Below, in pieces: positions 8,076 to 18,921 of a DNA stretch of 64,000 nt; position 1 is the first letter of the stretch, and the number at the start of each line of letters is the position of its first letter. Location: NCBI GenBank assembly GCA_019137255.1, contig WPDH01000041.1, positions 1 to 64,000 on the forward strand, in the 5' to 3' direction. Position numbers and translations under genes: made by a program. Origin of the DNA: Corinectria fuckeliana (Eukaryota; Ascomycota; Sordariomycetes; Hypocreales; Nectriaceae). Under the pieces are notes generated by a model. The model saw only the letters and a list, made by a program, of their open reading frames with translations. It made no database searches and was not told where the DNA came from.

Positions 8076-9918
8076 ATGGGTTCTCAATACACTATCCAGG
8101 CTGAAGCCAAGCGTCTCTTCATCGAGGCTCTCCTGAACGATCCCAAACTGCAAGTCGGTCCGGAGGTGAAGGCAGCAGCGGAGAGGGTCAAGTTTACCGG
8201 ACACCCCGACCCATGGCTTCCTGTTCCTGTCAAGTTCAGCGAGTCCATCTCAGCCATCTCGGCATTTGTCGCTGCAACCGCCGCTGCGGTGGCCGAGGAC
8301 CGCTATGGAATCAAGCAGGATATTGAAGTCGATACGTAAGATGTCTTGACTAACCTCGCACCATCTACGGGACGGGCTGACGTGACCTCTCTGGGGCAAC
8401 ATAGTGATCGTGCCTCCGCTTTCCTTTTCGGGTTCTTTCTATCAAACATTAATGGTACGATGATCATGGAGTCATCTAAGGTCATTGCGGATCACATACA
8501 CGAGGCGGACAAGGACAACCACTTCAAGCCAATCCACCGAGGCATTACCAACCAATTCAAGACGAAAGATGGACGATACTATCATACACACGGTGATATG
8601 AACTCGCCAGGCCTTATGAAGCTGTTTGATGTTCCCGAGCAGGATGTCACTCTCGAGGAGGCCAGGCAAATTTATGCAGATAAGGTGGCTCAGTACGACG
8701 CCGAAGAGCTCGACCACCTCGAGAACGAGGTCTATCGTCATTCCGGAACCATTTGCTATACGCCAGAAGAGTTCTTCAACACTGAACATGTAAGCGAATA
8801 CTTGTTACATCGGCCACCCGGGATGACTTGTTTATACTAATCGTCTTTAATATCACAGGGCAAGATTGAAGCTCAAGAACCTCTTGCCACCATTACAGAG
8901 TTCGCCGCACCTCAAAAGGCTTGGCCGAAGCCGGCCCGTGAGTCCGAGCTTCGACCCCTCGATGGCATCCGCGTGGTCGACTTGTCTCGTGCCGTTTCAG
9001 CACCCACAGTCTCCAGACTCTTGGCTGGCCTCGGCGCAGAAGTCATCAAGGTCTCCTGCCTTTCGCTTCCCGATACGGGCCTTACGTTGGTCGACGTCAA
9101 CGCGGGGAAGCGCGATGTCAACATCGACTTGAGGACGGAAGATGGCAAGGCGCTTTTCCGCACCATCATCAAGGACGCTGACGTTCTTGTCGACGGCTAC
9201 CGACCTCATGCCATTGAGAAGTTGGGATTTGGCCCAAAGACACTGAGAGAGTTAAACCCCTCTCTGATCCATGTCCGAGAAGACTGCTACGGCTTTAAAG
9301 GACCGTGGGCTCACCGCTCGGGCTGGCAGCAGATTGCTGATTGCACCACCGGTCTTTCCATGATGACGGGTGAATTCCTGGGCTTAAAAGAACCCGTCCA
9401 GCCGCTCCTTCGTAAGCACAGCAGACCCCCCTCGTGAGAGTAGACCACCCCCTTGCTAATACTTCATTTTAACAGCCAACTCTGACTACCAGACTGGTGT
9501 CCTAGGTGCGGGTTTGGTCATCCAGGCTTTGCTGAAGCGCACCAAGGCCCCCGTCACTTTCAACATTGACATTTCCTTGCTCCAGTATAACATCTGGCTG
9601 TACCGTGCTGGGGCCTACACTTTGGAGCAACAGGCAGCTCTCCGCGCTATCCACCCTAGCTTCAAGCCTGGTCACCTTACTGACCTTTGGGAGATTTCTG
9701 TCATGTTGATGGAATCTCTCAAGACTGTTCGACCGGGCATCTTCGAAAACCCGGATTACTACGAACAGATCTCAGCAAAGGAGTGGGGCGACGAGCGCGA
9801 AATCAATATCATCGGAGCTCCTTTCAAGCTCTCAAAGTCCACCGTGGGCTTCTTGGTTCCCTCTGGAAGACGTGGCTGGTCCAACGACAACCCCACCTGG
9901 ACTACCTCTGTGGCGTAA
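8076..9918 (+). CDS. CaiB/BaiF family class III CoA-transferase, four exons
   Basis: Exons: 8076-8335, 8405-8789, 8859-9411, 9476-9918. The introns (69, 69 and 64 bases) all begin GTAAG and end AG, with CTAAC/CTAAT-like branch sites. The joined frame is open for 546 aa and ends in TAA. The class III signature begins around residue 250: LDGIRVVDLSRAVSAPTVSRLLAGLGAEVIKV, then NAGKRDVNIDLRTEDGKALF, DADVLVDGYRPHAIEKLGF and LIHVREDCYGFKGPWAHRSGWQQIAD. PNSDYQTGVLGAGLVIQALLKR holds Asp403, at the position of the catalytic aspartate (DY.TG) that carries the acyl-anhydride/CoA thioester intermediate in formyl-CoA transferase and CaiB. Such enzymes move CoA between carboxylic acids; the substrate cannot be inferred. 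No obvious targeting peptide. There are no RIP mutations, and this is the best-preserved gene in the window. Confidence 0.88.
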
Positions 9919-10814
9919 AGTTGATATTGGAGACCCATTACTCTCCTGGGTGTTGGCTACGATGTCGACTGTCTGACGTGTTGTTAAAGGGGTGTTGGAG
10001 ACTAGCTGTGCCTTTCTGTAGATTAACTTGTTACTAAAATACTATTTTGTGAGCTACAAGCTTGCCCATTATAGCAGAACTAAGACGTCTTGGTGATAGT
10101 ACTTTCACCCTAGATCCTGCCCGGCACCGTCCGTCATCCCCTCCCTCCAGCGTTAGTTCCATATCGCCGTGGAATGGTCATGGCGCTGGCCTCGGAGTAG
10201 CATCCCCTATACCATCGTCCACACGATCTCGACGGCCCTGGCTTGCCGCGTCCCCTCGGAGTCCCTGCCAGCGTGGGCCCCGTGGAGGGACGGCTACGAC
10301 CTCCGTCCGGCGGTGGTGGGGCTCGCCGGCCGGCTCTTCTTCACCACCCACACGCGGGCGATGAACTGGGGGTGGTTAGAGCAGCGCCGTCCGTTGACGG
10401 CGAAGGATCTGCTCGCCTTCCGAGGATATGCTCGACGTCGCGGTACGCCAGCTCCGTGAGATCGGCCCTGTCCGCGCATCGATTTCCACCCCCTGCCGTA
10501 CCCGTAGAAGCCGATGTTGGGGCACGCGTGAATCCTTGTACCCCCGCAACCCCGGTCGCTATATTCGATGGGTAATTACTAACCTGGTCGCCGGAGAGGG
10601 GTGACCCGCTCAGGATGCCGTGCGATCGGTTCCATACCTGGTCGCGCCTGGGCCAGGACAATCCGCCAATCCTAGGTTATCTGCGCGAGGGCCAGCGTCG
10701 CATCCCCGGGTCGTATTGCGCAATATTACGGTGGCACATTAGGCAAGGTGCGCCATCGTGTAACAACCCAGAATTAATTTCGCGAAATCACAATTCTCTT
10801 CCCCTTATGCCCCC
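9919..10814. other. GC-rich unassigned region before the AT-rich block
   Basis: Contains overlapping ORFs on both strands (for example plus 10169-10459 with RLFFTTHTRAMNWGWLEQRR), but I recognise none and no intron signals support a gene. It ends abruptly near 10,815, where composition drops to RIP-type AT-rich DNA. Confidence 0.4.
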
Positions 10815-10896
10815 TTATAGCCCCCTAAATTATAGGACTACCTACTATAAGATAGTTTATTAATTAATTAGTTAGATAAATACTAGCTAGATAGCT

Positions 10897-11018
10897 AGTT
10901 AGTTAACTAGTAAGTTAGTTAGTTAACTAGTAAGTTAGTTAGTTAACTAGTAAGTTAGTTAGTTAACTAGTAAGTTAGTTAGTTAACTAGTAAGTTAGTT
11001 AGTTAGTTAGTTAGTTAG
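10897..11018. repeat. 20-bp tandem repeat followed by (TTAG)n
   Basis: Five near-perfect copies of a 20-base unit (TTAGTTAGTTAACTAGTAAG), followed by a pure TTAG run interrupted by the solo LTR at 11019 and resuming at 11224. Confidence 0.9.
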
Positions 11019-11222
11019 TGTAAGAGTTAGTCTTACTAGGGTGTAAATATAAAGATTATAAAGGTAGGTATTAGTATATTATAAAGCTTTCACTTAACAA
11101 GTATTTAGCAAGTGCTTATTAAGCGCTCTTAAAGGGGCTGTTAGCCTACTATTTAGGTGATCCTTAAGGTTAAGCCCTAAAGGCTTATATTAAGTGTTAA
11201 TAGTGTTAGTGCTAACTATTAC

Positions 11223-11223
<1 letters not shown>
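11019..11223 (-). mobile_element. Solo LTR, family A
   Basis: 205 bp, TGTAAGAG...CTATTACA on the plus strand, i.e. family A reversed. It matches the A2 LTRs along its length and is flanked by GTTAG on both sides (11014-11018 and 11224-11228); because the site is a (TTAG)n repeat, the duplication is consistent but not unique. No internal sequence is attached. Its terminal TG/CA are not RIP-mutated, unlike most other copies. Confidence 0.85.
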
Positions 11224-11291
<68 letters not shown>

Positions 11292-11292
11292 T
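11224..11292. repeat. (TTAG)n microsatellite
   Basis: About 17 uninterrupted TTAG units, the continuation of the repeat into which the solo LTR inserted. Confidence 0.95.
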
Positions 11293-11425
11293 AATAAGCT
11301 AGCTCTTAAGCAGCTATAAAAAGATGCTAAAAGAGATTAATATTAATAAAGCTAAAAAAGAGAAAAGAGAGAAAGCAGAGCTTTCTACCTATTTAACCTA
11401 AATACTTATATAAGCTGCTAACTAA

Positions 11426-11594
11426 CTTAGTAGCTAAGCCTTATTAACTCTTAGTAGATAACTTTCCTATCTAGCTTAGGCTAGGTAAAGCCTAGACTAT
11501 AACACTTAGCAGCTAAGCCTTATTATCTTTTAGCAAATAACTTTTCTATTTAGCTTAAGCTAGGTAAAGCTTAGACTATAATATTAGTTAAGTA
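11426..11594. repeat. 89-bp tandem duplication
   Basis: Two adjacent copies (from 11426 and from 11515) of an approximately 85-89-bp unit beginning CTTAGYAGCTAAGCC and ending GCTAGGTAAAGCYTAGACTATAA, differing mainly by C/T and G/A changes. Confidence 0.75.
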
Positions 11595-11742
11595 GATAAA
11601 TAACTAGTTAGTTAGTTAGTTAGGCAGTTAGTTAAGTAGATAAATAAATAAACAGTTAGTTAGTTAGTTAGCTAGTTTATCTGCTTAGTTAACTAACTAA
11701 TAGGCTAGTAGACTAATTAACTAATTAATTAAATAGCTATTT

Positions 11743-12100
11743 ATTAATATAAAATTAACTAAATTAGGAATTCACAAAGTAAATACTACTAGGGGGGAGA
11801 TTTCCTACTTATATAATTAAGATATCTTAAGCTAGTAAACAGAATAGTAAGATAATAGATTAATACCTTCTCTAGCTATTTTAGAGAGGGTCTTCTCTTA
11901 TATAGGGAAAGTCTTAAGGCACTTTTAGGAAACTTTCTAAGAGTATTTAAAAACCTTCTTTTAGCCTTCTTTAGGACTGCCCTAGGATTTCTTAGAGCTC
12001 TTTTAAGACTAATTAGTAGGAAATCCCCTCTCTTATTATAACTACTCTCTAGTAGCTTCTTTTTAGATTATAGCTATTTAGCTATAAGCCTATTTTATAA
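11743..12100 (+). repeat. Interspersed repeat D, copy 1
   Basis: About 355 bp that matches 25,250-25,592 in inverted orientation with mostly transition differences. It could be a solo LTR of another family, because the ends are short and non-coding, but I could not fix TG/CA ends or a duplication. Confidence 0.6.
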
Positions 12101-13319
12101 TAAATCCTTATAATAAAAGAAAAGTATACTATTCTTAGTATATTTATATTAATTATAGTTTATACTGTTTCTTATACTAGTAAGAGCTTTATTAATAGTT
12201 ATATATAGAAATCTTCTTAATTTAGAAGTGCTTACCTTATATTATTATTATATATAAGAAAGTGTTATAGTCTTATTAGGCTCTTATCTTACTATAATTT
12301 CTCTTCTCTTATCTGTTTATTCTACTAGAAACTACTTATATATATTACTCTTAATACTCTTATATTCCTCTCTTATAAGTTTCTTTAAGTTTATAACTAT
12401 AAAAGCTATACTGTGTTTTTTAATATTATTAAGAATAGGTTAGTAAAGTTTATATTTACTAGCCTTAGTAACTTAAAGTGCTATTAAAATACTAGTGGCT
12501 TATATACTGTATTTAGCTCTAGCTAAGGTAATAAGAGTTAGTCTTCTTATTATATACTAATTTCCCTTCTTATAGAACTATAGTGCTATCTTAATAATAT
12601 TAGTAGTAGTATTTAGTTTAGTAAAAAAGTCTTACTATACTATTTGCTTAGCTAGTTCTACTATATTATTATTAGATAAATTAATTACTTATAAAACTTT
12701 ATTTATATAGATTACTAACTATAAAGATATTTTTACTATTTATACTATTTATTATAAGAAGTAATTAAGCTGTATTATTTTATAGTAGACTTAGTAGTAT
12801 CTAGTAAAATACTTTATTATATTAAAGTTAAGAAACTAAACTGCTTAGTTTACTATCTAGATATACTATACTAAGATAGTCTCTCTCTTATATTAAAGTA
12901 TAGCTTTTAGGATAATAAGTGTGTTATTATATAAGATAGTAGTTTTTAAGTGTGTGTTTAATACTACTTGTTATAAGATTATAACTATACTGTTATTTAT
13001 AGCTGCTAAGAGAGTGTTAGTAGTATTATACTTAGCAGGGGTGATAATATTTTAAGATATAAATAGGTTTTTATTATAATTTTCTTAGGGTGTTATAGTT
13101 TTAGCTAGGGTTATTATAAAGAGCTAGTAATTAGGTTTATAAAATAGTATTCTTAAGATAAGGTTTATAAAGTAGGTATACTTTAAAGATAAACTAATAG
13201 GAGTGTTAATTTCCTGCTAAATATTAAGCTATAGCTAGTAGGCTAAGTTAATATAAGTATAGCTATTTATAAATCCTCTAATCTTATTAAGAGCTTTTTA
13301 AGCCTAGTTAATAAGAGTA
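12101..13319. other. AT-rich RIP relic, unassigned
   Basis: No family recognised. It forms the left flank of element B1. Confidence 0.45.
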
Positions 13320-13324
13320 AGTAG

Positions 13325-13535
13325 TGTAAGAAGATAAGCTTACAGCCTAAGAGACTAGCCTAGAAGAAACTAGTGCTAAGCTAGGTAAAGCATACTAAGA
13401 GTATAAGAGCTACTAAGTAGGATTACTTAGTGATCTTAGTAAGCAGTCTATAACTGCTTACTAAGTTAAAGTCTTATAATATATAGATACCTACTTTAGA
13501 ACTTTCTATCTCACCCTAATTAGCTAACTCTTATA
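13325..13535 (+). repeat. B1 5' LTR
   Basis: 211 bp, TGTAAGAAGATAAGC...CTAACTCTTATA. Matches the LTR at 20858-21068 and those of B2, B3 and B4. Confidence 0.92.
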
Positions 13536-13599
13536 ATTCTTTAACTTTTTTTACCCACCTAGGTGATTAGTACAAATAGAAAGATAATAATAAACCTCT

Positions 13600-14800
13600 A
13601 ATAAACCCTAGCTTAAATAAGTCGCGTACTAATACTAAGTTGTGTTATAAGTAGTGCACACTAGGCAATAAAACCACTATAAACAGAATAAATTATACTA
13701 GAAATAATTAAGTTAGTAAAACTAGCATATAAACTAGAGCTGGGAGATATTAAGAAGGAGAGTTAGGAAACTTAATATAAGAGGTCTAAAAGCGACCACA
13801 ACCTATTAGCAGAGTTGCCACCCGGGTTATATAAGCGGATCCTTAGTAATTAACTAGTAATATAAGAGTAGTAAACTCTAATATTAGTATACAGCTTAGA
13901 TATACAGGATTTCTTAAAGATTTTAGCTAAATAGTAAGCAGTATAAATAGAGCTAATATGCTAACTAGTCTAACACCCTATAAGTAACCTTAGGCGGGAT
14001 TAGAAAAAACCCTTTACTTATAACTATATAGTACTACCTAAAAACACTATAGAGGTAGAGGTTAATAACTAGATTTATACTATAAAGTTAGAAAACAGCC
14101 TTTAACCTAACTGTACTAATATATAAAAAATTAAATAGTTTATAACTAAGCTTTATATAGCTATATAGACTAAATAGTATAACTATAAGAGGAATCTTAT
14201 TAACTTAACCTAGTAGGACTATCTTAACTTTATTTATAAGAGATATATTAATATAGGCTTATAAGAGAGGTAATTATAAGACAAATTAATAAAGATCTAA
14301 TAGTATAACAACTAGTTGCTAATAAACTATTTTAACTTATAAACTACCTTATATACCTTTATAAGCACTCTAGACCTTAAAGACTAGGCAGACCTAGCTT
14401 ACTAATATTATTATAAGCTTAAAAACCAGCTAAAAGAGAAATAGACTATTAAAAGGTTAATCTTCTATAGGTGTAAGATGTAGCTAATAAGGCAGAGAGG
14501 CTATAGTTGTATATTTAATATAACTATAAGTTATAAAGTAAAGAGTGAAAATATAGACTTAGCAACCACACCTAAGAGGAGTCTAAAAAGATAACTAATA
14601 TAAGACAAGCTAGAAGCTAGGACTCTAAAGAAACATAAAATAACACAGGGAATTATATATACCTCTAACTATTTAGAAACCTACCCCTAGCTAACCTACT
14701 AGTAGACCGCCCTATATATAGCAGAGGATTAACTAACTAACTAAGAGTATAATATTATAATTATAATAAGACTAGGTATTTAGCAAGAGATTGTTAAGCG
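13600..14800 (+). pseudogene. B1 gag relic with CCHC zinc knuckle
   Basis: Sense-strand frames broken by many TAG/TAA. At 14756-14794 the codons read Y-Y-N-Y-N-K-T-R-Y-L-A-R-D-C; reversing TAT to TGT and TAT to CAT gives a CX2CX4HX4C knuckle pattern, and in B4 (near 59,300) the His codon is still CAT. This places the end of gag before the protease/RT region. The upstream capsid-like part cannot be aligned from memory. Confidence 0.6.
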
Positions 14801-14899
14801 GCTAGAAGGAACCCTAGTATTAATACTAACTAGATACTAAGCCTACCTCTAGTAAAGGTATAATTTACAGGTATATAAGAGGAAGAGCTAGACTTCTTA

Positions 14900-17800
14900 G
14901 GAAACAAGTAGGCGCTAAAGATACTACTAAAACCCTAGTGCTAGTACTAAAGATAATACTAATTAGGCATATTATTTAAGAAAGAGTAATCACTTTATAA
15001 GTATATACTAAAAAAGTAGTCTATATAAATATAAATACTTACACCTAAGTTAATCTTATTAGTATAAGACTAATTAAGAGGTTAGGCCTTAAGGCAACTA
15101 GGGATTAGAAGGCACTAAGCCTGTCTAGTTTTAACAGAGTAACTATACCTATTAGGCAGGTCTACTAGTTAATATTCTTTCTAATTAACTCTTAGGGATA
15201 CTTATAAAAGGTTAGATAACTATTTGTAAAGATATAACACCCTAAAGAGGCTAGTAACCTACTCTTATCCTTAGATTCTATAAGAAAGAAAGAAATTCTT
15301 ATTAATACTTATATATACTTATAGAGCTATAAGCTTATTACTCTTACAAATACTATAACCTTTATAGAGGAGCTAGTAGGGGGGGGAGAACCTGCTTATA
15401 TTATATATATATATAGTATATTATTACTAGATAAGTAGCTAATAGCTGTTTTAGATAAAAAAGTAGATATAAGGTTAGAGATCTTACTACTAGAACTTAG
15501 AGAGTTTAGAGGAGTGTTTAGCAAATTTATAGTAAAAGAGATTCTAATTTTAAAGAGTGTAAAGCATATAATTAAACTAAAAAAAGGTAAGATACTACCT
15601 TATAAACTCTTATACTCTTATAATAGAAAGCAGCAGAAGGTTCTCTATAAGTATATTACTAAGAATATTATAAGTGAGCATATTAGCCTCTTAGTTAGCA
15701 AGATAGAGTTCTTAGTCTTATTTATACTAAAAAAGAATAAGATCTTATAGCTTTATATAGATTATTAAGGTCTAAATAAGATTACTATTAAGAACTATTA
15801 CCTGCTGCCCCTAATTAGAGACTTGCTAGACTACCTTATAGGTGTATAATAGATCTTAAAGATTAATCTATAAGATGTGTACTATTAGATTTAGATTAAG
15901 CTAGAGGATTGCTAAAAGACTGCCTTTAGAACCTACTATAAGCACTTTAAGTATAATATTATACTGTTTAGGCTAATAAACACACTTATAATATTTTAAG
16001 CGTATATTTACTAAGCGCTAGCTAGTATACTAGATATAGTCTGTGTTATATATCTAGATAATATTCTGATTTACTTAACAACCTGAGATTAATATATAAA
16101 GAATATATAGAAGGTGCTAAAAAGATTATAAAGCTTTTAGCTATATATAAAGCTGTTAAAGTGCACCTTTTACTAGTAAGAAGTTAAGTTTCTAAGCTAT
16201 ATAGTAACCTAAGAAGGTATTAAAATAAAGCTAAGTAGAGTTTATATAGTTAATAAGTAGCTAACCTTACTAAGCTTTAAAGATATATAGGTATTCCTAG
16301 GGTTTTATAATTTCTACTAAAAGTTTATTTATAAATACTTAAAGATTATAAGACCTCTTATAGTAATACTAAAAGGCAGTTAAAATAAGCGTAAAACTAA
16401 AAAGTTTACTTAGATAGATAAAAAAAAAGCGGTATTTTAGAAGCTAAAAAGAGTATTCTACTTAGTGACTATTCTCTAACACTAAGACTTAAAACGTAAG
16501 TTAAGAGTTAAAACAAATGTATTTAGTATAGCTATATTAGGTATTCTTTCCTAACTGTTTAAGAATTAATAGCACCTAGTAGCATACTAGTCTAGGAAAC
16601 TCTTAGAGGAGGAGTAATACTAGGCTACTAGCTAGTAAGAGCTGTTAGCTATTATTAAGAGCTTAAAACACTAGAGCTACTACCTCTTAGGGCTTAAAAA
16701 CAAGTTTATACTATTAACAGACTATACAGCCCTTATAGGTATTATAAAAGTATTAGTAAGAGACCTTTAGGGAAGGCTCACTAGATAGGTATACAGATTA
16801 GCACCTTTTAACTTTAATATTAAGTACTAGCTAGGTAAGATAAACCTAGCGGACAGCCTGTTATAAAGGCTAGATTATATAGTAAGAGAGATCTTATATA
16901 TAGATATACTTTTAACTTTAATAGTAAAACTTAAGTTAGCAGGAAAGTTACTAAAAGACCTCTACTAAGTAATCACACAAGTCTCTAAGAGTGTAGAAAA
17001 TAGGATAGTTAATATGTTTATTTAAGCTATATAAGCCAGTCTTAAAGATAAGCCTATTACTATCCTAGCTATTACTACCTAGGCTAGGTAAGCTAGAGGT
17101 AAACCGCCTAAAGACTTAGTAACTAGATAGTAACTACTAGCTAAGCTAAGTTTATAAGAGATACCTTTAGTAACTATAATAATTATCTTAGACTAATATA
17201 TTCCCCGCCTAGTTATAAAAAGGCTTATAAAAGAAGAGATATTCTTTCTTAATTAGCTCTTAAGTAAATAAGAAGAGCTAATATAAGAATTATAAGAGAG
17301 AGATTAATTCTACTAATAATAGTTAGTAAAGGTTTATAATACTATAGGAAGAGCTTACTACTATAATAAGTAAGAAATACTATTTTTTAAAGAAAGACTA
17401 GTTATCTTAGAAGAATATATAATAAGAAGGGAAATCCTCTGCTAATACTATAATAACTCTCGCTTAAGATATATAAGAGTAGTAAAAACCTTAAACCTTA
17501 TTATATATAAATTCTATTAGAACTAAATCTTAAATAATATAAAAGACTACACCCTAAGATGCTAATATTGCTAGAGCGCCTACACGCTAAGATATAAGCC
17601 CTATAGAGAGCTATAATCCTTACTAATACCTGCCTACTCTTTTTAAGAAATCAGTATTAACTTTATTATAAGACTGCTAAAGAGCGCCTAAGCTAACAGT
17701 AAGAAATATAATACTATACTAGTAATTATATACTATATAATAAAGTATATGCTTTTTATTCTTATAAAGAAGACACTTAATATAGTAGAAATAGCACAGC

Positions 17801-18720
17801 TCTTATATAAACATATTAAGTATAGATATAGTTTACCTAAAGGGATTATTAGTAATAAAGATAAGCTGTTTATAAGTAAGTTTTAAGAAGACCTAATAAA
17901 AGAATAAGCAACCTATTAGCAGCTGTTTACTATATACTATCCACAAACAGATAGATAAACAGAGAGGACTAACTAAGCTATTAGGAAATACCTCTAAGTA
18001 TATACTAATAACACCCTGTACTAATAGGCAGCCCAGCTCCTAGAAGCAGCCTTTACTTATAATAATAGTACTTACTATACTATTAGGGTTTCTCTTATAT
18101 AAGCCCTTTATAAATACCACCTAAGGGTTATAAAATATACCCTAAAACACCTTAAGTTAAATATATAAGAAGTATAAGAGTGTATTAAGATACTTCACTA
18201 AGTATATACTAAGGTGGAAGAATAATAACAGAAAGCTATAAAGAGATAAGCTAAATACTATAATAAGTAATATAACCTATAAGAATATAAGGTTAGGTAA
18301 ACTATTAGGCTATTAATAAGAAACTTCTAATTTAAATATAAAAAGCTAGCACTAAAATTTATTAAGATAGTAATAATAGAAAGAATTAGCAAATAAGCAT
18401 ACTAAGTATACCTTTTAGAATAATACTAGCAAATATATAATATTTTTCTAGTTAAACTTTTAGAACTATAGTTTAAAGAGCGCTAACTAGACATAAAAAA
18501 ACTACTAAAACTACCTAAACTAAAAGAAGAGGATAATAAGTAGAAGGTTAAGAAAGTAGTTAACTATAAGAAAGATATAAGATAAACATTCTACTAAGTT
18601 AAATAGGTAAGATAGCTAGTAGAATATAACACTTAAGAGCTAATAGCCTACTTAGAGAATATAATAAAGTTAGTATAGTAGTATCACAAGCAGAGAAAGT
18701 AAACATATAAGAAATAAGAT
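14900..18720 (+). pseudogene. B1 pol relic: protease, RT, RNase H, integrase, chromodomain
   Basis: Readable sense-strand landmarks: a protease-like VNLISIRLIKRLGL (about 15,040); RT from SKIEFLVLFILKKNKIL (15,690) to YLDNILIY (16051-16074, equivalent of the YxDD box with Asp-to-Asn); RNase H with LLTDYTALIGII and RLAPFNFNIKY (16,690-16,830); integrase with IPAYSFxEISINFI, KYNTILVIIYYIIKYMLFI and IISNKDKLFISKF then YYPQTDRxTERTNQAIRKYL (17,600-18,000); and a chromodomain-like end, EYNTxELIAYLENI (about 18,625). Dozens of CAA/CAG/TGG-to-stop changes kill it. The only long open segment is 15514-15750, part of RT. Confidence 0.85.
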
Positions 18721-18921
18721 AATAAATAGATAAACTATAGCGCTAAAAGCACAACAAGAACGCAAATTACTAGTAACACCTAAGTAGCTAAACACCACCA
18801 AAAGAACAAACCGCTAAGTGCCACTAGGGTCACCACTAATTAAAAAAACAAACAGCTGCTAACTTAACGCCTAAAGCCAGAAGGGTCTTATAGAGAACAC
18901 AAACTATAACAGAGATCACTT

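Noticed and set aside
10062..10661. GC-rich overlapping ORFs at 10.1-10.7 kb as a gene
   Set aside because: Several frames are open on both strands because of high GC. No recognisable domain, start context or splice signals.
10897..11292. (TTAG)n arrays as telomeric repeats
   Set aside because: The unit is TTAG, not TTAGGG, and the array is internal with a solo LTR inserted. It is a microsatellite.
15514..15750. 78-codon ORF as an independent gene
   Set aside because: It is an undamaged stretch of the B1 reverse transcriptase reading frame.
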